NCBI GenBank assembly: GCA_002310215.1
Contig: DBYR01000038.1
Span: forward strand, 1-64,000
DNA from: Bacteroidales bacterium UBA1181
GTDB taxonomy: Bacteria; Bacteroidota; Bacteroidia; Bacteroidales; Paludibacteraceae
DNA: 64,000 nucleotides
Direction: 5' to 3'
Shown: positions 33,592 to 44,675 of the stretch, in pieces
How the letters are laid out: every line of letters begins with the position of its first letter
Position numbering within the stretch: the first letter of the stretch is position 1
Translations under genes and position numbers: made by a program
Notes under the pieces: generated by a model
Told to the model about the DNA's origin: nothing
The model's input: only the letters and a program-made list of their open reading frames with translations
Database searches by the model: none

Positions 33592-36500
33592 ATGAATAAT
33601 TTTAATTGTTATACAATGAACTCAAATATTTTTAGCGGGTTGAAAAAGCTGACGCTACTTCTATGTGTCCTTTTGTTTCCTTTGGGTGTGTCGGCACAGG
33701 CTGTGACGAATCCATTCGAGAATGCATATCTGTCTTCCTTCGGGATAACTAAGGCATGTTTGAACGAGCCTATTGCATTTGAGGTGATGGGTGTGGAAAC
33801 TAATCCAGACTTGAAGTTATCTTACCAATGGTTCTTGTCATCGGATGGAATCAACTGGACACCACGCGGTACGATAACTGTGCCATCCAACACATTCCTG
33901 ATGGGAAATGGAGACTTGCATGTCAAGGTGGAAGCCCATGCTAAGGATGGTGCAGGAGTTGTTCTTTTCACCAGGGACTTTCAGACGAAACTTACTCAGA
34001 AAGAAGATTGTAGGTTGATGGAGTGTCACCAAACCACGACGGGCGAGTATTTTGGAGGAACAGATTTCAACCTCTTAAAGGGAGCGACACATGTTGATTG
34101 GCATCAAACTCCGCCTACAGGATTGGAGGAGTATTTCACCGAGCAGGGTATTGTCTTTTCAGGCATAGACGGGGACATCAAGTCACAACGCGAACTGAAC
34201 ATACCACTATACATAGATAGTATTATGGGAGTGAACCCTAATAATAATTTCTATGTGAAAGAGCACGTGAATAATGATTTCTTCACGATTAAGTTTCTTA
34301 GAACACGTTTCCAAGGCAGTCGCTATCGTTTCACGATGCGGTTCTATATGATTATGCCAGAGGGCGTTGATTGTAAAATCGACGACCAAGGAAAGATGAT
34401 TGCCCGTACGGGGCATGGAACACAAACAAATGACTATTTGCAAATTGCCATATACGATGATTTAACAAATAGGCTAATTGTATCGGAAGATATTTTCCCG
34501 CAATTGAACCAAAACGGTCAAAATGATGCGACGAAATTCATTTTCGGAGGGTACATCGCCCAGAATTACCGGAAAAAGGAATTGAATATATTCCGATTCG
34601 AAATGACCTATTATGGATACTTACCATATACAGGCAATGATCTGGATTATTATTCTTTCAACCCGTTCTTTGAGCAATTCTCTGACTGCGCAACGTTAGC
34701 CGTGGATTATATCAGTGCGGAAGTTGAAGGTGCATGCGTTACCCCTTCCATTGCTTGTGTGGATAGTGTGACTGTGGTAAATGCTAAAGGATTCGGACAT
34801 AACGCCGTTTATACATGGAAGAAGTACACTGACGTAAACAGGACAACGGAAATGGCTTGGGAACCAGGCGAGTTGGAAACCGAACTCGACGAGTTGGGAC
34901 AGGCTAAAACCGCATACATAAAGATGCTAGACAAAGGAGTATTCTACTATAAACTCATTGGCGTCACACAGGAAAGACAAGATGATGGTTCGTATAAGCC
35001 GAGAACCACAGAGGTTGAGTTCGCCTTGGGTGGAAAGCTGTGCTCGGTGTCCGAGGGTCCAGGAATAAAGGGTGAAAATATATGCGCCACATCCTATCCG
35101 CATGTCCAACATTATTCAGTGGTGGATCTATCTGTCCTTGATTGGATTAGAGAAGGAGGCGATGACTACGGACTCAAGTGGGAATTGGTCTCCCCTACCG
35201 GACTGCCATCGAATGTCACGAATGTGAGTCTTACAGTATTGCCGGGCGACACATCTGCAGATGTACGCGTGGGAGAAAACGCCATGTTGAGCAGTTCCTA
35301 TACACCGGACAAGCCATATAAACTGTACCTCACTTCCCACATGAAGGATAGAGTGACGGGGGAACTTTCCAATGTGGCGGAGAGTAAAGATAGTTTCGAC
35401 GTGTGGATTTACGACCAACCGGACATCTCCCGCTTGAAGTTCACAACGAAAGGCGGAGACTCCGTGATTTGTGCAGCTACAGCTTCGGACACTATCCTAC
35501 TCAGAAACTTCGAAGATGTCAAAGGCTACACTTGGAATTTCACGGGTGCCACAATGACCAATGACAGTATCATCCATATCGATGGATTCGACAAACAAGC
35601 ATTGTGCGGCATGGTGGATGGAGAATTCCCGGTTTCCTTGGAAGTAGTGAACGGGAAATGTAAGGCTAAACTTGACGACAAGTTCACCATGCACGGCACA
35701 GACGCTCCAATCGTCGATTGCAGCAAGTTGTCAGGAGATTCCACTTACATCTTAAACAAAGGCCAGTTGGACACAACCATCTACTTGCCGATACCAGATT
35801 ACAAAACCAGTTGCGATACCAACCCGGCATTGATGGTGCAAATCCACTACAAGGCTGACGAGGAAATCCATAGTTTCGACTCTTCGTACGTATTGCACAA
35901 CGAGCACTTGAGGGACTTGTCGAAAACCGCGCTAACCCTCTTCTCTGGTGTGGGAGAAGTGAAATTCAAGGTAGTGGACGGTTGCGGTAAGGCAGACTCT
36001 TGTACCTATACATTAAGGGTAAAGGACGTGGACCCAGCCATCGTGGACTGCGATTCATTGAAAGATTACAATGTGAAAGTATCTGCGGAAAACGGCTGTG
36101 TGGCTCGTCCTGGCAGGGATCTGGACATTAAAGAGCCTATATTGAGAGACCTTTCTTTCCAAGATACGATTATCATGCTGAAGGGCGTCTACTCAGGACG
36201 GTCTAAAGTGATGAAGGATGGCATGGCAGACCCAGGTCTTGACCCTGCGAACTATTCCATGAATAAGGCTATGACGGATGATTACGAAGTAGGTACCACA
36301 TTTATACTTTGGAATTTCGTCGATCCAGCAGGTAATCCTAGCTATTGTCATAGCAGGGTAAATGTGATGGATAGCGTTGAAATGTTTAAATGCGACAGCC
36401 TTCAAACCATAAGAAGCATAGTAAACAGGAACCCTTACAGGGAATACCGCTACGCATCCGCTCAAGCGCAAAGCACTGTTAACCCGGATACGGATTACAA

Positions 36501-39500
36501 ATTGGCGAAACTGCTGAAAGTGCCACAACCCGATCCATTGTATTGCGGAAACGTGAAACTTGAGATGTGGTTCACCGGCAAGTGTGTGGATGACAATGGA
36601 GACTCCACCTCGTATGCGGTAGATTCAGTCATCACGGGAGAGGAGCTCTTGAAACATCGTTTCCCTATTGGACTTACCACCATCTATTATCAATTCTCGA
36701 GCGATGTCTTCAATTTCGACACGCAGAAATATGATACGGTTCGTTGTACCCAAGAGGTGATTATCTCGTCAGGTGGACCTACATTTATCGATTGTAAGGA
36801 TACCGTTCCACCATTGCCGACAGATCCGCACTCTTGCTCAGCACCGTCTCCGTTCACCTATGATAATATTCCAACAGGTAGGGTTTCCTACTTCTGTGAA
36901 ACGAAATACACGTATGACGCATGTTCTGGCACTCCATACAGCTACGAGAACTTAGGCATCAGCGAGGCCTTGTCTAAAGACTATGACACGACGACTTACC
37001 CGATTAGAGTGGTTCGCCTGTCAAATTTGGATAGCACATACACATTCACGGATGCTTCCGTGAAGGAGGTATGCGACATACTTATAACAGAAAATGATTC
37101 CGTAGCAGTAAAGAAGGTTCAGCACCGCAACGGACAGTTCGGAACCGTCTGTGCGGAAGACCCTATCGAGAAAATGGCTCTTAAGGTGACGAATACAGGA
37201 ACACTTCCGGCATGTGTTTCTGATTCATTCTCTCGTGGATACCACACAGTGATTTGGTATTTCAACAATGGCAAGGGCGATCTGGATAGTTGTATAACGC
37301 ACATCAATGTGGTCGACAACACTCCTCCGGGTTTGGACTCTGTCTGCAAAGACCCTGAAATGCAGGTGTTCGCCACAGAGTGTGAAATACCTTATGACGA
37401 CCTTCATTTGCCGGAAGGCATGAAAGCTTATGACGCTTGCGATGGCTGGATATACCCTGAACTAATCGCTTACGTCAAGCAAAAGGATAGCTCCATCATC
37501 GTATATCGCGGAGATGAAGTTCGTAAAGCCAAGTACCCTACGGAAGTGCACAAGTTCGTATGGTTGTTCACGGACAAATCGGGCAACCAAGACTCTTGCG
37601 TAACCTATTTGGACGTGGTGGACTCCGTCTCCCTGAAGTTGGAGGGTTGTGATATCTACGGCGACACAATTCCTTTCACGTTGCCAGAAGGAGAATGTAC
37701 ATTGGATCCAAGCAGACTCCAAGACAGTTTGACATTCCCAAGGGCAATCGACATTTGCGACAATGATACTATTATCCCTATTATAGAGCGCCGTTTCAAT
37801 GGCGAACTCGTGACGGACGGAAACGGCAAACCTATCGCTTGGGATGCCCAACCATTCCCTCTCGGTACGACCAACTTGAAGTGGATCTTTATCGACAAGA
37901 GGGGTATCATGAAAGATTCCTGCGAAAAGAATGTGAAGGTAAGAACCAAGTTGTTCGATTGCTCAACATTGGCAGATACAGTACGGCTTGAGTTGATGGA
38001 GAAATTCTATGCGACGGCGGAAGAAGTCAGACTGGCAGGTTTGGAAAAACCTACCATAACCATCGACGCATGCCATGCAGCCACGATTGACTTCTCCCGT
38101 AGCGACGGTTTGGGTGACACGGCCGATTATCAAATTGGCAACACGACAGTTTATTGGACATTCAACTATGTCTTTAAGGAGGTGAAGACCTGTCAACAAG
38201 TCGTGAAAATCATAGACATGGTACCTATCGTACTTGAATGTTTCGAACCTCAAAAGACCGATTACGAGTGCTATGGTGAGATTGATGCCCCAATCACTTC
38301 ATTCGAGGATTTCTTGGCAGCAGGTGGTAAGATTTCTGAAATAAAGAAATACAAAGAGGGCTCATTCCGTTACGAGGAATCCGAGCAAGGATTAGCGCCT
38401 TGTGATTACACGTTAATTCGCACCTATTTCGTCTCAGACATTAGAGGCCAAGAGGTGTCATGTGATCAGCGTTATACCATCAAGGACGTCACTCCTCCGA
38501 CCATCCATACGCGTCTGGACACCATCAAGATCGCCTGCGACCAGGATTCGTTGATCGAGATCGCGCTTAAGATGGAGGATGTAGTGATTGACGCTACTGA
38601 TAATTGCTCCACAAAGGATGAGATAGAAATCGTGAAGAATATCCAAAAGAACCAGTCTGAAGATACCCACGACTGCGCATACAACAACTATACGATATGG
38701 CGCACATGGATCGCTAAAGACAAGTGTGGAAACGAAAGCACACCTTTGATCCAAGTGGTTCTCGTGGTAGACTCCATCGCACCTAAGTTCGTCCTTCCAG
38801 AGAACTTCAAAGATACAGTTCTTGCCTCTAACATCAAGAAATGTACAATGACAGTTCCTCCTTTGTACACGAAGTTCAAGAGCTATGTTCAAGACGAATG
38901 TACAGAGACGGATGACATAGACGTCTGGCAAGTACCAGCCCCAGGCATCGTGATTACGGAAGACACAGAGGTTTGGATTTATTCAGCTGACAAGTGCGGC
39001 AATAGGGATAGTCTGAAAATGTTCGCCCGCGTCATGAAACCAAACAATGTCGTCTCCCTTTCCGCCAGCGACCTTACGATATGTGCGGATAAAGATTCTT
39101 CATATATCGACTTGTGGTCTCAGGATGCCCGATTCGCAACTGGATACGTGCTGATTGAGTCTGGAGGAAAGATCCGATCAATTCCAAGTACATTCTCTTA
39201 CGACTGCTATAGAGACAGCATCGCCCCTTCTAACATCATATTCAGTGATAACAAGAATACTTATTACGATATGTTCTATAGGGAAGACAAAGTGGCATAC
39301 GAAAAGATCAGAAAGGAGAAGACGCAGCTGAATAGACATTCACAAAGCGGCAAATATGTGTTTGTCGTTATGGATACAACAACGCAATGCGCCGACACAG
39401 CATACTCTTATCTGACCATTAACGAGAAACCACGGATCAATCTTGTCTCCCGTGATGTGGCTCTTTGCGAGGACGATTCACTTAACCTACACGACATGGA

Positions 39501-40401
39501 CAGCATCTCTGCCGTATGTGTGGAGGAAATGGGTACTAAGATCACCAAGACCGGTTGGATCGTGAATTCCGCAGACTACGTTCCAAATAGCCCAGTTCCT
39601 TACACGAAGAAGGAAATTCCGGCATACTACTTTGCGGAAAACGCTTGTGGACGTACGACAAGTTACAACAGCTTATTCACTCCTTGCGACGACAATCTCA
39701 CCACAATGGAGGATAGTTTGAATGCTGTGGGCGGTTTGGTGACGAACCTGAATGCTTGGCGCAATTATGAGGTGTTCAGACGTGACAGCATCCTGCTCAT
39801 CATGCATGAACGTTTCGTCCGTGATTCACTGGTGCTCACCACCGATCCATTGGGTATCACTCGTTGCTACGTGGGTGATGAAATTGTCTTGTCAATCAAT
39901 ACCCACCATTTCAAACCAGTATTCTACACTTGGTACAAGGTGCTGAACGGATTCGACGGAGAACTCTCTGGTTATGACAAGTACGGAGACCTTCTCGAAA
40001 CACTTAGCGAAGGTCAGAAAGATTCCCTTCTGTATAGGGATTATGAGGAACTCCACACGACGTATCCATTCTTGCCAGCCGATTCTTCCCAATATTATGT
40101 AGTGGTCGGTGACGGCGTTTGTCCTGCTGTTCCTTCCAACTTGTACAACATCGACGTGTTATCCCGTGTACCAACGGCCTTCACCCCTTACATCAAAGAT
40201 GGATTAAACGACGTGTTCTTGGAGAGACGTGATGTCGTCATCTTTGACCGTTACGGACAAAAGGTATTTGAAGGCATGAACGGTTGGGATGGAACAGACT
40301 ACAATGGTAGAATGGTTGACCCTGGCGTATTCTTCTACAAAGCTGTAATCAATGGCGTAACCTTCAGAGGTACCATAGAAGTCGTTCTATTGGATAAATA
40401 A
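33592..40401 (+). CDS. Giant secreted protein with HYR-like repeats and T9SS type B sorting domain
   Basis: A 2269-residue surface protein, with a signal peptide ending at GVSAQ (about residue 36; ATG 33592 or 33616). The N-terminal 600 residues hold beta-rich ligand-binding-like modules. From about residue 740 to 1780 there is an array of about nine HYR/Ig-like repeats of about 100 residues, each closing with a VVDxxxP-type linker (for example VVDNTPPGLD, IKDVTPPTIH) and carrying conserved Cys that probably pair. The last 85 residues form the gliding-motility/CHU_C-type sorting domain: AFTPYIKDGLNDVF, DRYGQKVFEG, GWDGTDYNGR, PGVFFYKAVINGV. This targets it to the type IX system. It is a cell-surface or released adhesin-like protein; the ligand is unknown. 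It has its own promoter and terminator. Confidence 0.9.
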   Translation: MNNFNCYTMNSNIFSGLKKLTLLLCVLLFPLGVSAQAVTNPFENAYLSSFGITKACLNEPIAFEVMGVETNPDLKLSYQWFLSSDGINWTPRGTITVPSNTFLMGNGDLHVKVEAHAKDGAGVVLFTRDFQTKLTQKEDCRLMECHQTTTGEYFGGTDFNLLKGATHVDWHQTPPTGLEEYFTEQGIVFSGIDGDIKSQRELNIPLYIDSIMGVNPNNNFYVKEHVNNDFFTIKFLRTRFQGSRYRFTMRFYMIMPEGVDCKIDDQGKMIARTGHGTQTNDYLQIAIYDDLTNRLIVSEDIFPQLNQNGQNDATKFIFGGYIAQNYRKKELNIFRFEMTYYGYLPYTGNDLDYYSFNPFFEQFSDCATLAVDYISAEVEGACVTPSIACVDSVTVVNAKGFGHNAVYTWKKYTDVNRTTEMAWEPGELETELDELGQAKTAYIKMLDKGVFYYKLIGVTQERQDDGSYKPRTTEVEFALGGKLCSVSEGPGIKGENICATSYPHVQHYSVVDLSVLDWIREGGDDYGLKWELVSPTGLPSNVTNVSLTVLPGDTSADVRVGENAMLSSSYTPDKPYKLYLTSHMKDRVTGELSNVAESKDSFDVWIYDQPDISRLKFTTKGGDSVICAATASDTILLRNFEDVKGYTWNFTGATMTNDSIIHIDGFDKQALCGMVDGEFPVSLEVVNGKCKAKLDDKFTMHGTDAPIVDCSKLSGDSTYILNKGQLDTTIYLPIPDYKTSCDTNPALMVQIHYKADEEIHSFDSSYVLHNEHLRDLSKTALTLFSGVGEVKFKVVDGCGKADSCTYTLRVKDVDPAIVDCDSLKDYNVKVSAENGCVARPGRDLDIKEPILRDLSFQDTIIMLKGVYSGRSKVMKDGMADPGLDPANYSMNKAMTDDYEVGTTFILWNFVDPAGNPSYCHSRVNVMDSVEMFKCDSLQTIRSIVNRNPYREYRYASAQAQSTVNPDTDYKLAKLLKVPQPDPLYCGNVKLEMWFTGKCVDDNGDSTSYAVDSVITGEELLKHRFPIGLTTIYYQFSSDVFNFDTQKYDTVRCTQEVIISSGGPTFIDCKDTVPPLPTDPHSCSAPSPFTYDNIPTGRVSYFCETKYTYDACSGTPYSYENLGISEALSKDYDTTTYPIRVVRLSNLDSTYTFTDASVKEVCDILITENDSVAVKKVQHRNGQFGTVCAEDPIEKMALKVTNTGTLPACVSDSFSRGYHTVIWYFNNGKGDLDSCITHINVVDNTPPGLDSVCKDPEMQVFATECEIPYDDLHLPEGMKAYDACDGWIYPELIAYVKQKDSSIIVYRGDEVRKAKYPTEVHKFVWLFTDKSGNQDSCVTYLDVVDSVSLKLEGCDIYGDTIPFTLPEGECTLDPSRLQDSLTFPRAIDICDNDTIIPIIERRFNGELVTDGNGKPIAWDAQPFPLGTTNLKWIFIDKRGIMKDSCEKNVKVRTKLFDCSTLADTVRLELMEKFYATAEEVRLAGLEKPTITIDACHAATIDFSRSDGLGDTADYQIGNTTVYWTFNYVFKEVKTCQQVVKIIDMVPIVLECFEPQKTDYECYGEIDAPITSFEDFLAAGGKISEIKKYKEGSFRYEESEQGLAPCDYTLIRTYFVSDIRGQEVSCDQRYTIKDVTPPTIHTRLDTIKIACDQDSLIEIALKMEDVVIDATDNCSTKDEIEIVKNIQKNQSEDTHDCAYNNYTIWRTWIAKDKCGNESTPLIQVVLVVDSIAPKFVLPENFKDTVLASNIKKCTMTVPPLYTKFKSYVQDECTETDDIDVWQVPAPGIVITEDTEVWIYSADKCGNRDSLKMFARVMKPNNVVSLSASDLTICADKDSSYIDLWSQDARFATGYVLIESGGKIRSIPSTFSYDCYRDSIAPSNIIFSDNKNTYYDMFYREDKVAYEKIRKEKTQLNRHSQSGKYVFVVMDTTTQCADTAYSYLTINEKPRINLVSRDVALCEDDSLNLHDMDSISAVCVEEMGTKITKTGWIVNSADYVPNSPVPYTKKEIPAYYFAENACGRTTSYNSLFTPCDDNLTTMEDSLNAVGGLVTNLNAWRNYEVFRRDSILLIMHERFVRDSLVLTTDPLGITRCYVGDEIVLSINTHHFKPVFYTWYKVLNGFDGELSGYDKYGDLLETLSEGQKDSLLYRDYEELHTTYPFLPADSSQYYVVVGDGVCPAVPSNLYNIDVLSRVPTAFTPYIKDGLNDVFLERRDVVIFDRYGQKVFEGMNGWDGTDYNGRMVDPGVFFYKAVINGVTFRGTIEVVLLDK

Positions 40402-40420
40402 CAATAATCTTTCATACGAG

Positions 40421-40451
40421 GAAGGCCGTTCTAAGAACGGTCTTCTTTTTT
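40421..40451 (+). terminator. Terminator after giant cargo gene
   Basis: GAAGGCCGTTC pairs with GAACGGTCTTC (one G-T pair) around a TAA loop, followed by six T. Confidence 0.85.
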
Positions 40452-40474
40452 CTATCCCCTTACCATTCCCGCAC

Positions 40475-42328
40475 ATGTCCACTACCCCACTCTCCACACT
40501 CAACCTTCTTAAGCATCGAGAACTGCTGAGAGAGGAGTATGAGTATGATAAAAAATGTTTCGAGGAACAATCCGGACTGGTTTCCGTAGAAAGGAAAGTG
40601 GCGGCGGGCATCTGCCGATTCCCCATCTCATTGGGACGATCATACTACAATTCACTGAATCAGTTTGTCGTAGAAGTACACGGGAATGCCTCGGAGGAGG
40701 ATGACGACCACTTCGAATATGGCAAATCCGTAGAGTTCTTCACCGTCAGTCTAAACCGTGAGACCCGCAAAATACGGATTTCAGCCCAAGTCAGTTATTC
40801 ATCCGAAAAGACGCTTGTGGTTGTACTCCCCAATCGGGAGTGTTTGTCTGTCTTGGAGACTTCAGAACGATTAGGCATCCAACTCAGTTTCGATGAAAGC
40901 AGTTACCGCGCGATGTTCGATGCTCTTGACAAGGTACTGGGAACGAGCAATGGACGTTTACTCGAACTTCGAGAGACACTCATAGGCAATCGAGAGGCCG
41001 AATTCCTATCATTTTCTCCACTCCGATTCCCTTGGCTGAACGAATCTCAGGAGTCGGCCGTCAACAAAATTCTGATGGCGAAAGATGTGGCTATTGTACA
41101 CGGGCCACCGGGAACAGGGAAGACAACAACATTGGTGGAAGCTATTTACGAAACACTCCGGAGGGAGAGTCAAGTACTGGTTTGCGCACAGAGCAACATG
41201 GCTGTCGACTGGATCTCCGAACAATTAGTGGATCGTGGCGTGAACGTCCTACGCATCGGCAACCCTTCGCGCGTGGACGACAAAATGCTATCTTTCACAT
41301 ACGAACGCATGTTCGAAGCTCACCCGCACTATGACACGCTTTGGAGCATGAGGAAAACTGTACGGGAGCTGTATCGCACCGACCGAAACAAGGCCATGGT
41401 CGTGAAGGAAAAAGCGGAAGCCCTGGAATATGAGATAAGAGAAAGCCTCTTCGCAAATGCGAGGGTGGTTGCCTGCACATTGGTGGGAGCAGCCAACCAA
41501 CTACTATACGGCAGGACCTTCCAGTCTCTTTTCATCGACGAGGCGGCACAAGCAATCGAGGCGGCCTGTTGGATTCCCATCTGTAAGTCACACCGAGTTA
41601 TCTTCGCAGGCGATCATAAGCAACTACCTCCTACCATCAAATGCTTTGAGGCAGAACGTGCGGGACTATCTCACACGCTAATGGAGAAAATAGTGGCTAA
41701 CAAACAGAATGTGGTCTCCTTGCTGAATGTACAATACCGGATGAACGAACGTATCATGCGATTCTCTTCCGACTGGTTCTACGATGGCAAGCTCAAAGCC
41801 GCGGAGAATGTACGTTACCGAGGCATCCTGGATTATGCGGACCCGATAGAGTGGATTGACACCCACGACTTCTCCTTTGGCGAGGAATTCATCGCTCTCT
41901 CTTCCGGCCGCATCAATAAGATGGAGGCAGAATTGGTCATCACTCTCCTATCCCAGTTTATCGAGAAAGTCGGCACACACCGCATATTGGACGAAAGAAT
42001 TGATTTCGGAGTCATCTCGCCGTACAAGGCACAAGTCTATTATCTCAGACATCTTATACGCGAAAACAAATTCCTGAAACCATTCCGTAAGTTCATAACG
42101 ATCAACACAGTGGACGGGTTTCAAGGACAGGAGCGTGATGTGGTGCTAATCAGTCTGGTTCGGTCCAATGAGCAAGGTGACATAGGTTTTTTGAAGGAAC
42201 TTCGACGCATGAATGTCGCAATGACGCGGGCACGCATGAAACTCATGATTATCGGAGACATGCCCACGCTGACAAAACATAGGTTCTACCATGCACTTTG
42301 GGAATGGGCAAGGAATCCTAATGACTAA
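40475..42328 (+). CDS. Superfamily 1 helicase, UPF1/IGHMBP2-like
   Basis: A 617-residue DNA/RNA helicase of the SF1B (Upf1/DNA2-like) group. The N-terminal 190 residues form a beta-rich stalk/OB-like region. Then come Walker A GPPGTGKTTT (about 210-219), motif Ia with CAQSNMAVD, Walker B IDEAAQA (D355), motif III GDHKQLPPT, motif IV QYRMNE, motif V TVDGFQGQERDVV and motif VI VAMTRARMKL near residues 580-590. All ATPase motifs are intact. The cellular substrate is not known. It begins 74 bases after the giant gene, beyond a terminator. Confidence 0.92.
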   Translation: MSTTPLSTLNLLKHRELLREEYEYDKKCFEEQSGLVSVERKVAAGICRFPISLGRSYYNSLNQFVVEVHGNASEEDDDHFEYGKSVEFFTVSLNRETRKIRISAQVSYSSEKTLVVVLPNRECLSVLETSERLGIQLSFDESSYRAMFDALDKVLGTSNGRLLELRETLIGNREAEFLSFSPLRFPWLNESQESAVNKILMAKDVAIVHGPPGTGKTTTLVEAIYETLRRESQVLVCAQSNMAVDWISEQLVDRGVNVLRIGNPSRVDDKMLSFTYERMFEAHPHYDTLWSMRKTVRELYRTDRNKAMVVKEKAEALEYEIRESLFANARVVACTLVGAANQLLYGRTFQSLFIDEAAQAIEAACWIPICKSHRVIFAGDHKQLPPTIKCFEAERAGLSHTLMEKIVANKQNVVSLLNVQYRMNERIMRFSSDWFYDGKLKAAENVRYRGILDYADPIEWIDTHDFSFGEEFIALSSGRINKMEAELVITLLSQFIEKVGTHRILDERIDFGVISPYKAQVYYLRHLIRENKFLKPFRKFITINTVDGFQGQERDVVLISLVRSNEQGDIGFLKELRRMNVAMTRARMKLMIIGDMPTLTKHRFYHALWEWARNPND

Positions 42329-42346
42329 AGCGTCTCTTTCCGTCCT

Positions 42347-42979
42347 TTAAAAAGATGAGATGAAATACTCCAACAACGAGGGGCAAAGAATAATAGGGAA
42401 AACGAAACCGAACACTGCCCCCCAGAAATGGGCGGAATGTCCGATATTGTCGATGTTCTTTTTCGCCATGTATTGACAATATATCAAGTAAAGAGGTCCG
42501 AATATATAACCAGGAATCGGTATGGGTATGAAGAATAAGTAGATGCTCAGCTTCGGATCAAACAGTATTGCGGCGAATATGACGGCGGAGACGGCTCCAG
42601 ACGCTCCGATCGCACTGAATCCAGGGTTATCTTTGTACTTTATCAAATCCGAGATGGAAGATACTACGATAGCCAACAGATACATCAGCGCATAGACGAA
42701 TTCCCCTTTCGCTCCGAAGACGGTAATGAAGCAATCCTCAACAAAATAGCCGAAGAAATAGAGCGTCAACATGTTGAATATCAGATGCCATAAGCTTCCG
42801 TGGATGAATCCGGAGGTGAGTAGCCTATAGTGCTGCTTTTTATGCGCAATCATATAGGCGTTGAACTTCAGTTGGTGAAACCATTCCGGATGACTTAGGT
42901 TCTGGGGCAAGATTTCATTTTGCCCGAACGATAGAATCGATATGATGACGGTGACTACGATGAAGATTGTGGTTACCAT
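42347..42979 (-). CDS. Rhomboid-family intramembrane serine protease
   Basis: A 210-residue polytopic protein with about six membrane helices. The catalytic dyad is visible: Ser127 in GASGAVSA and His184 in SAHFWGAVFG. HGSLWHLIFNM (about 60-70), with the conserved HxxxN-type loop, precedes it. It would cleave transmembrane substrates within the inner membrane. It is convergent with the helicase gene (18-base gap, no clear terminator). Confidence 0.92.
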   Translation of the reverse strand: MVTTIFIVVTVIISILSFGQNEILPQNLSHPEWFHQLKFNAYMIAHKKQHYRLLTSGFIHGSLWHLIFNMLTLYFFGYFVEDCFITVFGAKGEFVYALMYLLAIVVSSISDLIKYKDNPGFSAIGASGAVSAVIFAAILFDPKLSIYLFFIPIPIPGYIFGPLYLIYCQYMAKKNIDNIGHSAHFWGAVFGFVFPIILCPSLLEYFISSF

Positions 42980-43105
42980 GGTGCTCTAATTATAGGTTTT
43001 GGGGGAAGACGACCTACCTTGAAGAGTTTTCTCCATAGGATAGAAATGGAAGGCCACCTTGACAGGTAGCCTTCCCGAATATAATGCACTATTTAGTACA
43101 ATGGA

Positions 43106-44386
43106 TTACCAAGCGAACAAAGGATAGTTCTTCATGGTTGCGTTAACCTTCTCGCGTACGGAGGTGATGACCTTGTCGTTCTCAGGGTCGCAGAGAACGG
43201 TGTCGATCATTTCAACAATCTCACCCATCAGTTCTTCCTTGGCACCACGAGTTGTGATGGCAGGAGTACCGAAACGAAGACCTGAAGTCTGGAATGGAGA
43301 ACGGCTGTCGAAAGGCACCATGTTCTTGTTCGTGGTGATGTCTGCCGCAACCAACGCTTTCTCAGCCACCTTACCGGTCAGGTCAGGGAATTTGGTGCGG
43401 AGGTCAACCAACATAGAGTGGTTGTCCGTACCGCCGGAGATGATCTTGTATCCTTTGTCCATGAAGGCCTGAGCCATCACAGCTGCGTTTTTCTTCACCT
43501 GAGATTGGTATACCTTGTATTCAGGTTGAAGAGCCTCACCGAAGGCAACGGCCTTAGCAGCGATGACATGCTCCAACGGACCACCTTGGATTCCTGGGAA
43601 TACAGCGGAGTCGAGGAGTGCGGACATCTTCTTGATTTCTCCCTTAGGAGTCTTCTTGCCCCATGGGTTATCGAAGTCCTTGCCCATCATGATCACACCA
43701 CCACGAGGACCACGGAGAGTCTTGTGGGTAGTCGTTGTTACGATGTGCGCATATTTTACAGGGTTGTTGAGCAATCCTGCGGCGATCAAACCTGCAGGGT
43801 GCGCCATATCCACCATGAAGATGGCGCCGATTTCGTCAGCCACCTTGCGGATGCGAGCGTAGTCCCATTCGCGGGAATATGCGGATGCGCCGGCGATGAT
43901 CATTTTGGGCTTCTCGGTGCGGGCCACTTGCTCCAATTGGTCATAGTCTACACGGCCAGTATCTTCCTTCACGTTGTATTCCAAGGCATGGAACATCAGA
44001 CCAGAGAAGTTAACCGGGGATCCATGAGAGAGGTGTCCACCGTGGGAAAGGTTCAGTCCGAGGAATTTATCGCCTGCGTTCAAGCAAGCCAAGAAGACTG
44101 CAGCGTTTGCCTGTGCGCCAGAGTGAGGTTGTACATTCGCCCATTCTGCGCCGAAGATTTGTTTCAAGCGGTCTATACATAATTGCTCGGCCAAGTCAAC
44201 AACTTCGCAACCACCGTAGTAACGGTGTCCCGGAAGTCCCTCTGCATACTTGTTAGTCAACCATGAACCCATGGCTTGCATAACCTGGTCACTCACGAAG
44301 TTTTCGGAAGCAATCAACTCAATGCCTTTCAACTGGCGTTGGTGTTCCTTCTCGATGATGTCGAATATTGCTGTGTCTCTTACCAT
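43106..44386 (-). CDS. glyA: Serine hydroxymethyltransferase
   Basis: Interconverts serine and glycine with tetrahydrofolate, a main source of one-carbon units. The 426-residue PLP enzyme has [11 protein letters not shown] (about 19-29), [11 protein letters not shown] and the PLP Lys in [14 protein letters not shown] near residues 228-241. The ATG at 44386 was chosen because it gives the normal length; the open upstream extension to 44578 would add a hydrophobic stretch that SHMT lacks. A TAACTTCG box (minus strand, 44423-44430) is the likely -7 element. The window also has metF from the same folate pathway. Confidence 0.96.
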   Translation of the reverse strand: MVRDTAIFDIIEKEHQRQLKGIELIASENFVSDQVMQAMGSWLTNKYAEGLPGHRYYGGCEVVDLAEQLCIDRLKQIFGAEWANVQPHSGAQANAAVFLACLNAGDKFLGLNLSHGGHLSHGSPVNFSGLMFHALEYNVKEDTGRVDYDQLEQVARTEKPKMIIAGASAYSREWDYARIRKVADEIGAIFMVDMAHPAGLIAAGLLNNPVKYAHIVTTTTHKTLRGPRGGVIMMGKDFDNPWGKKTPKGEIKKMSALLDSAVFPGIQGGPLEHVIAAKAVAFGEALQPEYKVYQSQVKKNAAVMAQAFMDKGYKIISGGTDNHSMLVDLRTKFPDLTGKVAEKALVAADITTNKNMVPFDSRSPFQTSGLRFGTPAITTRGAKEELMGEIVEMIDTVLCDPENDKVITSVREKVNATMKNYPLFAW

Positions 44387-44422
44387 AAAGGAATTATTAT
44401 AGTTAATGAAAATTTCACACCG

Positions 44423-44430
44423 CGAAGTTA
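44423..44430 (-). promoter_or_regulatory. -7 box upstream of glyA (TTCG variant)
   Basis: TAACTTCG on the minus strand, continuing CGGTG, 37 bases before the glyA ATG. No -33 TTG at usual spacing. Confidence 0.5.
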
Positions 44431-44453
44431 CGTCTTTTTTCTCTATATATACA

Positions 44454-44675
44454 TTACATACCAGCAAAATTTGCCAACAAAGAGATAAAATGATAATCAA
44501 GCAAATCTTCATGGCGTAACAACGGACCTTTGATGAAGGAATCAATCGCAATAGCAATCGTGTCACCAAAGACTTCACATCCGTTCTGACGAAGCCCCCC
44601 GAAATATAAGAACATCAAGGGATCAATGTCAGCAAGGGGAATTAAGGCAACAGGCTCTGATTCTTTCCTACTCAT
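44454..44675 (-). CDS. Doubtful small ORF, no family recognised
   Basis: A 73-codon frame upstream of glyA on the same strand, separate from it. The translation is of mixed character ([28 protein letters not shown]) with no membrane helix, signal or known motif and no clear ribosome site. The next -7 box lies downstream of its stop. It could be a small gene, a remnant, or chance. Confidence 0.25.
   Translation of the reverse strand: MSRKESEPVALIPLADIDPLMFLYFGGLRQNGCEVFGDTIAIAIDSFIKGPLLRHEDLLDYHFISLLANFAGM

Noticed and set aside
33653..40401. Possible tandem duplications inside the giant cargo gene
   Set aside because: The repeats are seen only at protein level and are strongly diverged; no long nucleotide repeat was found.
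44387..44578. N-terminal extension of GlyA
   Set aside because: It would add 64 residues with a hydrophobic stretch not found in SHMT and would cross the probable promoter.
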